Shown here: positions 29,065 to 37,847 of the stretch, piece after piece
How the letters are laid out: the number at the start of each line of letters is the position of its first letter
How positions within the stretch are numbered: the first letter of the stretch is position 1
From: CAWAVN01 sp963825075
GTDB taxonomy: Bacteria > Planctomycetota > Planctomycetia > Planctomycetales > Planctomycetaceae
Length of the DNA stretch: 64,000 nt
Direction of reading: 5' to 3'
NCBI GenBank assembly: GCA_963825075.1
Contig: CAWGRX010000035.1
Coordinates: 62,001-126,000 of the forward strand
The notes under the pieces: model-generated
What the model saw: only the letters and a program-made list of their open reading frames with translations
Told to the model about the DNA's origin: nothing
The model's database searches: none
Position numbers and translations under genes: made by a program

Positions 29065-29122
29065 AATGGATTTCGCACCGTTCAACCTCCCGTTGGTTTG
29101 AGTCTGCCTGAGGTTCTTCAGC

Positions 29123-29419
29123 ATGATCCGCGTGGAACTGCCGTATCATTTGCGGAATCTGGCCGGGATCGAGCGCGAGGTGGTCCTCGACGTTTCCGGC
29201 CCCGTCACGCAGCGATCGGTACTGGACTCGCTGGAAGCCCGGCACCCGGCCCTGGTGGGAACGATCCGCGATCAGATCACCAAACAACGGCGTCCGTTGA
29301 TTCGCTTTTTCGCCTGCCAGGAAGACCTGTCCCACGATCCGCCCAATGCCCCGCTTCCCGACGCCGTCGCCAGCGGCAGTGAGCCTTTGATCGTGGTCGG
29401 AGCACTCTCGGGGGGATAA
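29123..29419 (+). CDS. MoaD/ThiS-like sulfur-carrier protein
   Basis: 98 aa with the ubiquitin-like beta-grasp pattern VELPYHLRNLAGIEREVVLDV at the start and the required C-terminal diglycine (GALSGG). In MoaD the terminal Gly is thiocarboxylated to donate sulfur to molybdopterin. The loop PLIRFFACQED is longer than in classical MoaD, so it could also be a related sulfur carrier. The nearest Moco genes are at 48.8 kb. It sits just before the MnmE-like gene and after the esterase on the same strand. Confidence 0.75.
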   Translation: MIRVELPYHLRNLAGIEREVVLDVSGPVTQRSVLDSLEARHPALVGTIRDQITKQRRPLIRFFACQEDLSHDPPNAPLPDAVASGSEPLIVVGALSGG

Positions 29420-29465
29420 TCGAAGCGATCGAGTCTCGAACACCAATCCCGCGCGTTTTTTCCCA

Positions 29466-30588
29466 ATGCCAAGCCCCACAATCAGCCTATTGACGCCGCG
29501 CGGCCGGGGAGCGGTGGCCACGCTTCGGTTTGAAGGGGCGGTGGAAACCTTGGCGGAGTTCTTCACCGCCGCCAACGGTCAACCGCTCGGCGAACAGCTC
29601 CTGAACCGGGTGGTCTTCGGGCATTGGGGGCGGGAGGTTCCCGAAGACGTGGTGATCTGCCGGACCGCGGAGCATGTGACCGAAATTCACTGCCACGGCG
29701 GCGAAGCGGCCGCCGCAAGGATTCAATCCGATGTGGAATCCACAGGCGGCCGGCGGGAAATCTGGCCCGAAATGCTCGAGCGGACCGAAGGCAAATTTCA
29801 CCGCGAATGGACCGAGAGCCTTTCCAAAGCGACCACGAAACGCACCGCCGGGATCCTGCTTCGGCAGCGTGAACTCTTTCCGCAAACGATCCGCGATTTG
29901 CAAAGCCTGATCGCCGACAGCGATGAAGATCGTCAAGCCTTGGTTCAACGAATGGACGAGTTGTTGAAATGGGCGGAGTTCGGCCGGCATCTGGCCAAGC
30001 CTTGGGAGGTCGTGCTCGGCGGGCCGCCGAACGTGGGCAAGTCGAGTTTGATCAATGCCCTCGTGGGCTATGCCCGCTCGATTGTGTATGACCAACCGGG
30101 CACGACGCGGGACGTGGTCACGGCGGAAACGGCGTTCGAAGGTTGGCCGATCCGCCTCGCCGACACGGCCGGGCTCCGCGAACAAGCCGAGGCTTTGGAA
30201 GCCGAGGGCATTCTGCGGGCGAAAAAAAAGCTCGCCGCCGCGGATTGTCAAATCCTGCTCGTACGACATCAGCCAACCGCCCACCGAGACCGACCGGCGG
30301 CTTCGAGAAGAGTTTCCGAACGCAATCCTCATCGCCCACAAATGCGATCTGCCGAACCGCCACCCAGATGACCTTCCGCCGGAAGCGGTTTCGGTCTCAT
30401 CCCTCACCGGCGAAGGAGTGGAACAACTCGCTGAAAATCTCGTCGGGCGTCTCATCCCCCAAGTCCCGTCCGCCGAACAAGCCGTCCCCTTCGCAGACCG
30501 GCAAGTCGAGTTGCTTGAAAAAGCCCGCGAAGCGGCCTTGAATCAAGATAGCGAAACCTTGCATTCCATTACCGTGGAATTATTGTGA
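29466..30588 (+). CDS. MnmE-like tRNA-modification GTPase, short form, interrupted by a frameshift
   Basis: The N-terminal formyl-tetrahydrofolate-binding domain (TEIHCHGGEAA) is followed by a helical region and the G domain: G1 GGPPNVGKSSL near residue 184, G2 GTTRDVV, G3 DTAGLRE, then after the break G4 HKCDLPN. MnmE with MnmG modifies the wobble uridine of some tRNAs. The frame changes at about 30260-30265 (ILLV-YDISQPP). The protein ends at ITVELL and lacks the usual C-terminal C-(I/L/V)-G-K motif needed for modification, with about 373 rather than 450 residues. So it may be a divergent paralogue rather than the housekeeping enzyme. Confidence 0.75.
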
Positions 30589-30649
30589 AAGAGGCATCAC
30601 CCAGGGCGGCCCGTGTTGATGGGGATAGAGGTTTGGTTTTTCATCCGTT

Positions 30650-30672
30650 GTTGGTGCTTGGTCATTGGGATT
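30650..30672 (+). repeat. 23-bp inverted repeat, left copy
   Basis: TTGGTGCTTGGTCATTGGGA plus three bases; its reverse complement, with one mismatch, is at 32242-32264. The two copies bracket the epimerase and creatininase genes. Confidence 0.75.
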
Positions 30673-30679
30673 TCTAATC

Positions 30680-31426
30680 ATGCGCGTGTTAATCACCGGA
30701 GCCGGCGGCACGGTCGGCCGGCAGCTCGTGCGGGCTTTGGAACCAGAGCACGAGTTGCGGCTGGGGGATGTCCGGCCGCTGGATGACCCGCGCTTCGTGC
30801 CCTGTGATGTCACGGATCCGAAGCAAGTGCACGCCGCGATGCAGGGAATTGAAGCCGTCGTGCATTTGGCGATCGCCACCGGCTTTGAAGGCGATTACGA
30901 GGATGATGACTTCAACCAGCGGCGGTTTGATGTGAACGTCAAAGGCACCTGGAATGTATTGAACGCAGCGGCCCGGGCGGGTGTGAAGCGGGTCGTGCAC
31001 ACGTCGAGCATCATGGTTGTCTGGGGTTATCCGCCGGAGGAATGGATTGCCTCCGATGCGCCGCCAAAACCCGAAGGCACGTATGCGACGACGAAACTTC
31101 TCGCGGAAGTCCTCTGCGAACAGGCCGCGAAACAGCAGCGGCTATCCATCGTCTGCCTGCGAATCGCCAAGCCGGTGGATGCGAACGACCCCGCCCTTAA
31201 AGCCCGCCGGCTGCGTCCGCAGTGGATCCCGTTTTCGGAACTCGTCCGCGGCTACGCGCTGGCCCTTTCCGCCCCGGACATCGGATTTGAAATCATCACC
31301 CTCGTCGGCGACAGTTCCCGCCGGCGCTGGGACCTCGCCAAAGCCGAGCGAGTCTTAAGCTATCAACCCCAACTCCGCTGGGAGGATATGGGTTATACGC
31401 TGGGCGGCGAGCGCGAACCATTTTAG
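30680..31426 (+). CDS. NAD(P)-dependent epimerase/dehydratase (extended SDR)
   Basis: Nucleotide-binding GxxGxxG motif ITGAGGTVGRQLV is at the N-terminus; the catalytic Tyr-x3-Lys is YATTKLLAEVL, with the Ser in VVHTSSIMVVWG. 248 aa, shorter than GalE (about 340), consistent with the uronate-dehydrogenase or 'NAD-epimerase' type. It could act on sugar nucleotides or sugar acids; the substrate is not decidable. Followed after 46 nt by the creatininase-family gene. Confidence 0.85.
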   Translation: MRVLITGAGGTVGRQLVRALEPEHELRLGDVRPLDDPRFVPCDVTDPKQVHAAMQGIEAVVHLAIATGFEGDYEDDDFNQRRFDVNVKGTWNVLNAAARAGVKRVVHTSSIMVVWGYPPEEWIASDAPPKPEGTYATTKLLAEVLCEQAAKQQRLSIVCLRIAKPVDANDPALKARRLRPQWIPFSELVRGYALALSAPDIGFEIITLVGDSSRRRWDLAKAERVLSYQPQLRWEDMGYTLGGEREPF

Positions 31427-31472
31427 CCCGCTGCGCGGGAAAACGAAAAACCAATTCCTTTGAGGAGTACGA

Positions 31473-32234
31473 ATGATGCAATTGACGGATTTGACTTGGG
31501 CCGATGTGGAAAAGTTGCCGAGGGACATGCCCGTCTTGATTCCGATTGCGGCCTTGGAGCAGCACGGGCGGCATATGCCGTTGTTCACGGACAGCTTGCT
31601 CTTGGGCGAAGTGGTTCGGCGGGTCCGGGAGCAGTTGGAAGACCGCGTGCTGTTTGCCCCGCTGATGTGGCTGGGGAACTCGGAACATCACCTGGACTTC
31701 CCCGGCACGATGACCGCCTCCCCGCGCGTGTATCTCGATTTGCTGCGGGACCTCGCCGAGAATTTTCTGTTCCACGATTTTAAGCGGATCGTGTTTCTCA
31801 ACGGCCACGGCGGGAACATCGTGCCCAGCCAGCAGGTGGTGTTCGAGCTTCGGCAAAAGTACCGCGAGCGAAACGACCTGTTGTTGTTGGCCTCAACCTA
31901 TTGGACCCTCGGCGGCCAACCCCACGAAGTCAACTCGGAAATCAAGCAAACCCACATGGGCCACGCCTGCGAATGGGAAACGTCGATGATGCTCCGCATC
32001 CGCCCGGAACTGGTCAAGAATTTGGAATCGGTGCAGCCCGTGGAGTTCGGCAACCCCTTCCAACCCGCGAGCCGGGGTTGGATCACCAAGGACAGAAGCC
32101 CCACCGGCCACATCGGCGACCCCCGCCCCGCCACGGCGGAAAAAGGCGAAACGCTGTTTACAGTCTTCGCCGCCGACGTGGTGAACTTGCTGGAACGCGT
32201 CATCAATTGGAACGGCCAATCCTGGTCGGGTTAA
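31473..32234 (+). CDS. Creatininase-family amidohydrolase
   Basis: 253 aa. Metal-binding motifs of the family are present: AALEQHGRHMPLFTDS (Glu, His, Asp), LNGHGGN (His) and the later Glu in GHACEWETS. Family members hydrolyse creatinine or cyclic amides such as formylamino pyrimidines; this one is probably a general amidohydrolase rather than a true creatininase, since planctomycetes have many paralogues. GAGGAG lies five bases before ATG 31473. Confidence 0.85.
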   Translation: MMQLTDLTWADVEKLPRDMPVLIPIAALEQHGRHMPLFTDSLLLGEVVRRVREQLEDRVLFAPLMWLGNSEHHLDFPGTMTASPRVYLDLLRDLAENFLFHDFKRIVFLNGHGGNIVPSQQVVFELRQKYRERNDLLLLASTYWTLGGQPHEVNSEIKQTHMGHACEWETSMMLRIRPELVKNLESVQPVEFGNPFQPASRGWITKDRSPTGHIGDPRPATAEKGETLFTVFAADVVNLLERVINWNGQSWSG

Positions 32235-32241
32235 AACCAAA

Positions 32242-32264
32242 AATCCCAATGACCAAGCATCAAT
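32242..32264 (-). repeat. 23-bp inverted repeat, right copy
   Basis: Reverse complement of 30650-30672 with one mismatch. Immediately followed by a second, partial TCAATGACCAAA. Confidence 0.75.
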
Positions 32265-32425
32265 GACCAAAGGTGTTTCGGGTTATGACGGTTTTCATCC
32301 TTTTGAGAGATGGACAAAATTGATATTGAACAAATATAGCTAATCACAGTGTCGATTGTGGGATCGCTGTTATACCGGTCTTATACTTTTGACGATTTGA
32401 GACTTCAAACCAGATGGGAGATAAC

Positions 32426-33262
32426 ATGCCAAGACAAGATTCCTCACCACAGGGTGAGAACATAAGTCATCAATACAAAATGAAAGCATCGCTTTTTGGA
32501 CCAGTTCGCCCGTCAGAAGATTTGAACCATTTAACTCAAAGAGTGGTGAAAAGCCATAAGTCTGGTCGTGATTACAAAAGCGACATTTTGCTTCGTGACG
32601 ATCGTGATAGTACGCGAGTTGAATTTACTATCACAGCGAGTTGTCCCGCGCTAGCAAAAAATGCCGGTGAAGTTTATCTCAACCAACTTTTGGATTTGGT
32701 AACCTCGGTCACTCGTTCGCCTGTCTGGTTTCATATGTCCAATTACGATGTCCGCGACGAGAGAGTGAGAATGAATCGCGGTTCTGCTGCGACGATTGAG
32801 CGATTTCTTACAAAGGAAGAATGGGAATGGATCACAGGATCTCTTGTGTATCTACGACGAGAGCATCCGCGATACCTAGCGGCTGCGAGTTGGTATCGGA
32901 AAGGATTGCTTCGGCGGGACATATTGGACGATTTCTATTGCTTCTGGAAAGTCATTGAAAGACTTGCAGAGTCATATGCCGACCGGCAAAAAAACGAAAG
33001 TCAAAATCGTCCGATCAAAGAGAGGATTCATCAACTAGTTTCTGATTTGTTCCAAAAAAACTATCGCCCCGATGCACTTGTGGATCAGAGAATCCTTGGG
33101 AAAATCGTCAAATTGCGGAACAATCTGTCACATGGCAATGTGCCGATCACTCCTGCACTTATTGAAGAGGCGTCCCAATATTTGCAGCCGCTTGAAGATG
33201 CTGCCTATGCTGTCCTCCAAGTACTAAGGCAAACGAAACTTGTGTGTACGGAGCCTAATTGA
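32426..33262 (+). CDS. Uncharacterised protein with a HEPN-like RNNLSH motif
   Basis: 278 aa, soluble, much richer in A+T than its neighbours. The C-terminal third is helical and carries KLRNNLSHGNVP, an R-x4-H motif as in HEPN-domain ribonucleases, with an upstream helix DDFYCFWKVIERLAESY that fits the Apea-like HEPN pattern. The N-terminal 150 residues show no motif I know. GGGAG lies five bases before ATG 32426. HEPN proteins are often toxins or parts of anti-phage systems, but the partner here would have to be one of the two small downstream genes, which is unproven. Confidence 0.6.
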   Translation: MPRQDSSPQGENISHQYKMKASLFGPVRPSEDLNHLTQRVVKSHKSGRDYKSDILLRDDRDSTRVEFTITASCPALAKNAGEVYLNQLLDLVTSVTRSPVWFHMSNYDVRDERVRMNRGSAATIERFLTKEEWEWITGSLVYLRREHPRYLAAASWYRKGLLRRDILDDFYCFWKVIERLAESYADRQKNESQNRPIKERIHQLVSDLFQKNYRPDALVDQRILGKIVKLRNNLSHGNVPITPALIEEASQYLQPLEDAAYAVLQVLRQTKLVCTEPN

Positions 33263-33504
33263 TTCGTCTCCTACGCATTCACGATTCAGTGGAACCGCCT
33301 AAATTGACAACAGCCGGGGCAATTTTGCGGTTCAGGGTCCATTGTCTTCGAGGAAAAGGTTTGGGTAGGGCCCCTGACCGCGGGGTAACCTACAATGATG
33401 CCGGCGTCGCATTCGGGTGCCACCCTGAGACGATACGGCAACATTACATTCAGTTGAATAAGACTGTGGTTTCTGACTCGGTTATGCAAAGGAGCAACGC
33501 GTGA
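33259..33504 (+). CDS. Small protein with helix-turn-helix-like segment
   Basis: 81 aa from a TTG codon overlapping the stop of the HEPN-like gene (TTGA). The segment YNDAGVAFGCHPETIRQHYIQL has the spacing of a helix-turn-helix recognition unit (GxxxxTIRxHY). Its N-terminus has no clear ribosome site, so the true start or even the gene is uncertain; it could be a fragment of a larger DNA-binding protein or recombinase. Its 3' end overlaps the start of the next gene. Confidence 0.4.
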   Translation: MIRLLRIHDSVEPPKLTTAGAILRFRVHCLRGKGLGRAPDRGVTYNDAGVAFGCHPETIRQHYIQLNKTVVSDSVMQRSNA

Positions 33505-33782
33505 AGAGGCTCGTTATTCCATTAGCATTTTTTGGCGCACTAATTTTCGGCGCAGTATGGTATCTGGACTACAGAGAAGAACAAGCTCACAGAGATTTTC
33601 GCCTCCGAAGACTTGCCTGGGACTGGGCTGGCGCAGAAGGTGAGATCAAAGCCGATTTTTTGTACACAGTAGTCCTGCAAAGTGGACATGCCTCAGACGA
33701 GGCAATCGTAGAATATGCGGACGAGAACAATTTACGATGCCCTTCCTGGGCTAAACACATCCGTGTGAAAATTGTGTGGTGA
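33501..33782 (+). CDS. Small membrane-anchored protein, unknown
   Basis: 93 aa from GTG with AAAGGAG six bases upstream. One N-terminal transmembrane segment (residues 4-22), then a charged region (DYREEQAHRDFRLRRL) and a short soluble domain without recognisable motif. It belongs to the A+T-richer block with the two preceding genes; start and stop overlap between 33501 and 33504 suggests co-translation. Confidence 0.55.
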   Translation: MKRLVIPLAFFGALIFGAVWYLDYREEQAHRDFRLRRLAWDWAGAEGEIKADFLYTVVLQSGHASDEAIVEYADENNLRCPSWAKHIRVKIVW

Positions 33783-33846
33783 ATACATGACCTCGTATTA
33801 AGCAGAGTCGCCTGCCTGTAACTTGGCGACGCACATTTACCTCAAC

Positions 33847-33863
33847 GGCCCCTTTTAGGGGCC
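33847..33863. terminator. Possible terminator hairpin
   Basis: GGCCCC TTTTA GGGGCC, a 6-bp perfect stem between the plus-strand small gene and the minus-strand DUF1549/1553 gene. It has no T-run on either side, so the assignment is weak. Confidence 0.35.
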
Positions 33864-33902
33864 CAACCCAAGCCCCTGTGCTACCGGTGGTTCTGACTCA
33901 CG

Positions 33903-36404
33903 TTACCGATTAAACAAAAATGCCGGGCTGTTGATTAAGGCCCACATCAGGTCTTGGGTGGCTTCGGCGGGTTTGCCGACGTTCTTCATGTAGAGCAGCG
34001 AGTTTTGCAGTTCATCGTCCGTGGGATATCGGCAGAGGACGCCCATGTAAACGGTCTGGACCAGTTCTTCGTTGCTGGCCTTCTTGGCGAGGGCCTGCGC
34101 GACCCGGCCTTGGGGATGCACGATGGACTCCGCGACCGTGGGGCCGTTGATCAGGTTCAGCGTCTGGGCCAGGCTGACGGCGCTCGAGCGTTCGCATTCG
34201 CAGGGGCTTTCCCGCGGAGCCCGGCCGAACATGTCCAGAAAATCCACCTTGACGTTCGGGTCCGGCAGTTGGCTCGCGCGGAAACCCGCGGGCATGCCCG
34301 GCAAGTTCACCGGAGCACCGGTCGCCACCAGGATCGCATCGAACAGTTCCTCCGCCGAGAGCCGGCGGGGGATCGCGTGCGAAAAGTTGACCGTATCTTC
34401 TTCGTTCCATTCATTGGGCTGGTAAGTCCGCTGATAGGTGTGCGAACGGACGATTGTGCGGATCAAATGCTTGAGGTCGAAATTGTGGGCGAGGAAATCG
34501 TCGGTCAGAGCTTGGAGTAGTTCCGGGTTGGACGGCGGATTGCTGGCCCGGATGTCATCCACCGGATCGATAATCCCCCGGCCGAGGAAATAGCTCCAAT
34601 AGCGATTGACGAGGCTCTTGGCAAAGTAGGGGTTTTCGCGGGCCGTGAGCCATTCGGCCAATTGGATTCGCCGGTGGGCCTGGGAGTCGATCTTTTCGTT
34701 CGGGAAGTCGAACGGAAACTCCGCCGGGACGGTTTGATTGGTCCCCGGATGCACCACCGGCTGCGGATTGCGAAGGGTGTAGATGATTTCTTCATCCGGC
34801 AAGACGCCTTTCTTCCGGCCCACGCCGGAGAAGTACGCGGAGAGTTCGTAATACTGCTCCTGGGTCCAGCGCTCGAAGGGGTGGTCGTGGCATTGGTTGC
34901 ATTGGAACCGCGTGCCCAAGAATACCTGCGTCATATTCTCCATGACTTCCTTCGGCTCGCGGGCGATGCGGTAATAGTTCGCGGCCGGGTTTTCGTAAGT
35001 GCTGCCGTTGGCGGTCATCAACTCATAGACGAACTTGTCATAAGGCTCGTTGGTGGCGATGGCGTTGCGAATCCAATTCCGGAACGCCCACACGCCTTTT
35101 TCTTTGATGTATTTGCGGTTGGCCATCAACAGGTCGCTCCACTTGAGCGTCCAGTGATCGACGAACTCCGGACTGGAAATCAGCTCTTCGATTTTCGCCG
35201 CCCGCTTCGTTTGCGAGTCGCGTTTGTCGTCCAGGAACTTTTTGACTTTTTCGGGCGTGGGCGGGAGGCCGGTGAGGTCGATTGAAACTCGCCTTAAGAA
35301 CTCCGCATCGGTGCAGAGGCCCGACGGCAGAATCTTCGACCGCTGGAGTTTGTTGTTGACGTGGGCATCGACGAAGTTGTATTCCGGCGTGGGTTTCCAC
35401 TGGAACCCTTCCCGGCTGCCGATGACTGTCGAAGGCGCGACGCCGAACAGTCCTTCGTATCGCACGAGTGCCGCTGCCTCGCCCCGCCGGACGCCTTGGA
35501 TCAAGCCGCTTTTGGAGACGGTGAGGACTTCAAAGTTGCTGGTTTCATAGACGGCTTCGCGGGTCACGTCGCGGGTGGTGCCATCTTTGTAATGGGCGAT
35601 CACGATCAGTTGCTGTTGGTCGGTCGTGTTTTGCAGCAGCGGCTTTTTCGGGAAGACCTCCAACTCTTTGACGCGGGTGGTTTCCTCGTACTGGCAGCCC
35701 TCGGCGATCCAGCGCTCGATCAGCTTGTAATACCGCGAATCCTCATCGAACAAGAACCCGCCTTCGTGGGGCACGCCCTGCGTCGGCTTGAGGAGCATCA
35801 GGCTTTGGGTCGGCTGAGAGCGATTGAACCGCCGGCCCGAAATATCATCGACGAGCGCTCGGTAATCGAACACGGGATCGTAACCCCTGAGCGACAACTT
35901 GAAGCCGGCTTTGCCTTTCTGCGAACCGTGGCAAGTGCCCTGGTTGCAGCCAACTTTGCTGATCACGGGCATCACTTCCCGCACGAAGTTGACGGATTCG
36001 GATGGGGCATCTTTCACCGTCAGGGGAATGCGGGCTTGCAGGTCTTTGTACTTGGCGATCAGTTCGGTTTGCCCGGCTTGTTTTGGAACGACGAACCCGT
36101 CGGCATCGAGCGAGGCATTGTTTCCCGCCAGCGACAACTTCACATCGCCGGAAAGATCGTAATTTAAACCCTCCTCCGACGTGCCGGTGACGATCACCCG
36201 GCGAATGTCGCGCTCCGCCGAGAGCGTCAACTCCGCCGGGAAGACGTTGAGCTTGGCCATCTTCGGCAGCACGCGAGCCGGGGTTTTGGTGGGTTCCTCG
36301 GCGGCTTTGAGGGGAATCGCCAAGCCGAGGGCAACGGCCATCGTCAGCGAACCCAAAACGAAAGAGCAGGAGCGAAGTTTCGTGGCGCAGGCGAGTGGAA
36401 GCAT
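33903..36404 (-). CDS. DUF1549/DUF1553 surface protein with cytochrome-like CxxCH motifs
   Basis: 833 aa, exported (hydrophobic signal at residues 15-34). A bacterial Ig-like region (about 50-130 and 240-320) flanks a PSCyt1-like segment with KVGCNQGTCHGSQKGKAGF; the central DUF1549 has the QCHDHPF-type heme-like site (FQCNQCHDHPFERW, near residue 510); the C-terminal DUF1553 covers about 570-820 with SLVNRYWSYFLGRGIIDPVDD. These planctomycete-specific proteins usually travel with DUF1501 genes; only a DUF1501 fragment is in this window (6.7 kb). Their role is thought to be polymer or sulfated-glycan degradation linked to electron transfer, but is not proven. Confidence 0.92.
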   Translation of the reverse strand: MLPLACATKLRSCSFVLGSLTMAVALGLAIPLKAAEEPTKTPARVLPKMAKLNVFPAELTLSAERDIRRVIVTGTSEEGLNYDLSGDVKLSLAGNNASLDADGFVVPKQAGQTELIAKYKDLQARIPLTVKDAPSESVNFVREVMPVISKVGCNQGTCHGSQKGKAGFKLSLRGYDPVFDYRALVDDISGRRFNRSQPTQSLMLLKPTQGVPHEGGFLFDEDSRYYKLIERWIAEGCQYEETTRVKELEVFPKKPLLQNTTDQQQLIVIAHYKDGTTRDVTREAVYETSNFEVLTVSKSGLIQGVRRGEAAALVRYEGLFGVAPSTVIGSREGFQWKPTPEYNFVDAHVNNKLQRSKILPSGLCTDAEFLRRVSIDLTGLPPTPEKVKKFLDDKRDSQTKRAAKIEELISSPEFVDHWTLKWSDLLMANRKYIKEKGVWAFRNWIRNAIATNEPYDKFVYELMTANGSTYENPAANYYRIAREPKEVMENMTQVFLGTRFQCNQCHDHPFERWTQEQYYELSAYFSGVGRKKGVLPDEEIIYTLRNPQPVVHPGTNQTVPAEFPFDFPNEKIDSQAHRRIQLAEWLTARENPYFAKSLVNRYWSYFLGRGIIDPVDDIRASNPPSNPELLQALTDDFLAHNFDLKHLIRTIVRSHTYQRTYQPNEWNEEDTVNFSHAIPRRLSAEELFDAILVATGAPVNLPGMPAGFRASQLPDPNVKVDFLDMFGRAPRESPCECERSSAVSLAQTLNLINGPTVAESIVHPQGRVAQALAKKASNEELVQTVYMGVLCRYPTDDELQNSLLYMKNVGKPAEATQDLMWALINSPAFLFNR

Positions 36405-36752
36405 AGGAGCGTGGCGCAGGTTAAAGGTGAAAAATTGGATTGCAGTTCAGGCGGGCGGGCAAACTTCCGCAGGGAAATCTCCCAGCCCGTATTATATGCC
36501 GAAATGCTGATCTTTTCGCAACTCCCGGCGGGTAATTCCTCATTTTTAAGTGAAACAAACTCGCATCGGCATAGAGAGCACAATCCGCACAATCGGGGCG
36601 GATTCAACCAAAACCCCGCACGAATTGGGAAAGCCGACAAGCATCGTAAGATAAGATTCTAATGGACCCTGATTGGAAAACTCGATCAAAACCCCGGCCG
36701 CTTGCGCGGCTTGGCTCGCCAATAACCGAAAAACGATAACCGGATCTCCCTC
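36405..36752. other. Divergent promoter region
   Basis: 348 nt between the minus-strand DUF1549/1553 gene and a plus-strand coiled-coil gene. No coding frame with support. It must hold promoters for both directions, but I cannot place them with confidence. Confidence 0.5.
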
Positions 36753-37826
36753 ATGGTTGAACTTCCGAACGCCGACCGTCTCAAGCAACTGCCTTTGCGT
36801 GCTGTGGTGGCTTATGCCGTCCGTTGTGCGATGCGCGTGCAGTTGTTGTTTCTGAAATGGCAGGACAATCAGCAAGGTGCCGAAGGTCCGCCGGCGGGAA
36901 TGGCCGAAGCCGTCGAGGAGGCGATCAAGCTGGCCACGCGATTCGCCGCCGACGAAGGGGAATACGACCTGAAGCGCGGGCAGGAATTGGAAGAGACCGT
37001 GATCGAAGCCGTGATGCGGGCCAAGGGCGGCCATCGCGGGGCGGCGTTTGCGGCGAATGCGGCATACGCGGCCCTCAACGCGGCGAACCTGGCGTTCTCT
37101 GTGGGCAGCGGGATCAACCGCCGGGCCCAAGCGGAGAAAGTCGTGCTCGCGGTCATCACCGCCGCCGATGCCGCCGCAGCCGCTCACGAGCCGGTGATTC
37201 AGGCCGCCCTGGACGACTGGCACACCATGCAGCTTATGCGGTTCGGGCAGTTTCCCGACCTCGGCTCGCCCGTCGATCCCCGGCCGCACGGCAAGCTCGG
37301 ACCGCTCACCACCAAAAAAGCCGCAAAACCTCAGAACTGGAAGAAGCAATCTCCGACGCTCCGCCAGTTCATGAAGCACGACAACGTCCTGGAACAAACC
37401 CGCGATGAACTCCAGATCCAGAAAGAAGAACGCAAAAAAGACCAGGCGGAGTTTGAAGCGAAATGCGATGAATACGAGAAAACCATCCGCCATCTGAAGG
37501 CCGAGGTCATCCCGCTCAAAATGGAACGCGAGGACCTGAAAAAGCAGGTGAAGAATCTCGAAGCGGAACTGAAGGTCTTCAAGAAAGAACTCACAGCGCG
37601 CGGCAACCATCTAATCGAGTTCGCGAACCAACTCCTCGAATGGACCACCACCGAACCGGAATCAGAATCGGATGCGGATGCGGATGCGGATGCGGATGCG
37701 GAAAACTCTCCGCAGGAAGAAGCTTCTCAAGAGACGGATGCCATTTCATCCTCGACCGAAGAACCCGATTCTAGTGAGAAACCGGGCGAGGTTCCCAAAG
37801 AAAACCGGGAACCGGTGGAGTGCTGA
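36753..37826 (+). CDS. Coiled-coil hypothetical protein with Asp/Ala tract
   Basis: 357 aa. Residues 1-150 are helical and Ala-rich (AAFAANAAYAALNAANLAF). A strong coiled coil spans about 205-290 (QKEERKKDQAEFEAKCDEYEK...). The tail is acidic and begins with alternating Asp-Ala repeats encoded by a tandem GCGGAT array near 37668-37698. No enzymatic motif. I do not recognise a family; the composition suggests a structural or scaffolding role. Confidence 0.65.
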   Translation: MVELPNADRLKQLPLRAVVAYAVRCAMRVQLLFLKWQDNQQGAEGPPAGMAEAVEEAIKLATRFAADEGEYDLKRGQELEETVIEAVMRAKGGHRGAAFAANAAYAALNAANLAFSVGSGINRRAQAEKVVLAVITAADAAAAAHEPVIQAALDDWHTMQLMRFGQFPDLGSPVDPRPHGKLGPLTTKKAAKPQNWKKQSPTLRQFMKHDNVLEQTRDELQIQKEERKKDQAEFEAKCDEYEKTIRHLKAEVIPLKMEREDLKKQVKNLEAELKVFKKELTARGNHLIEFANQLLEWTTTEPESESDADADADADAENSPQEEASQETDAISSSTEEPDSSEKPGEVPKENREPVEC

Positions 37827-37847
37827 ATCCCGGGTGGGGCACACTCA

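Noticed and set aside
37668..37700. GCGGAT tandem array
   Set aside because: Codes for an Asp-Ala tract inside a gene; simple slippage repeat, no separate element.
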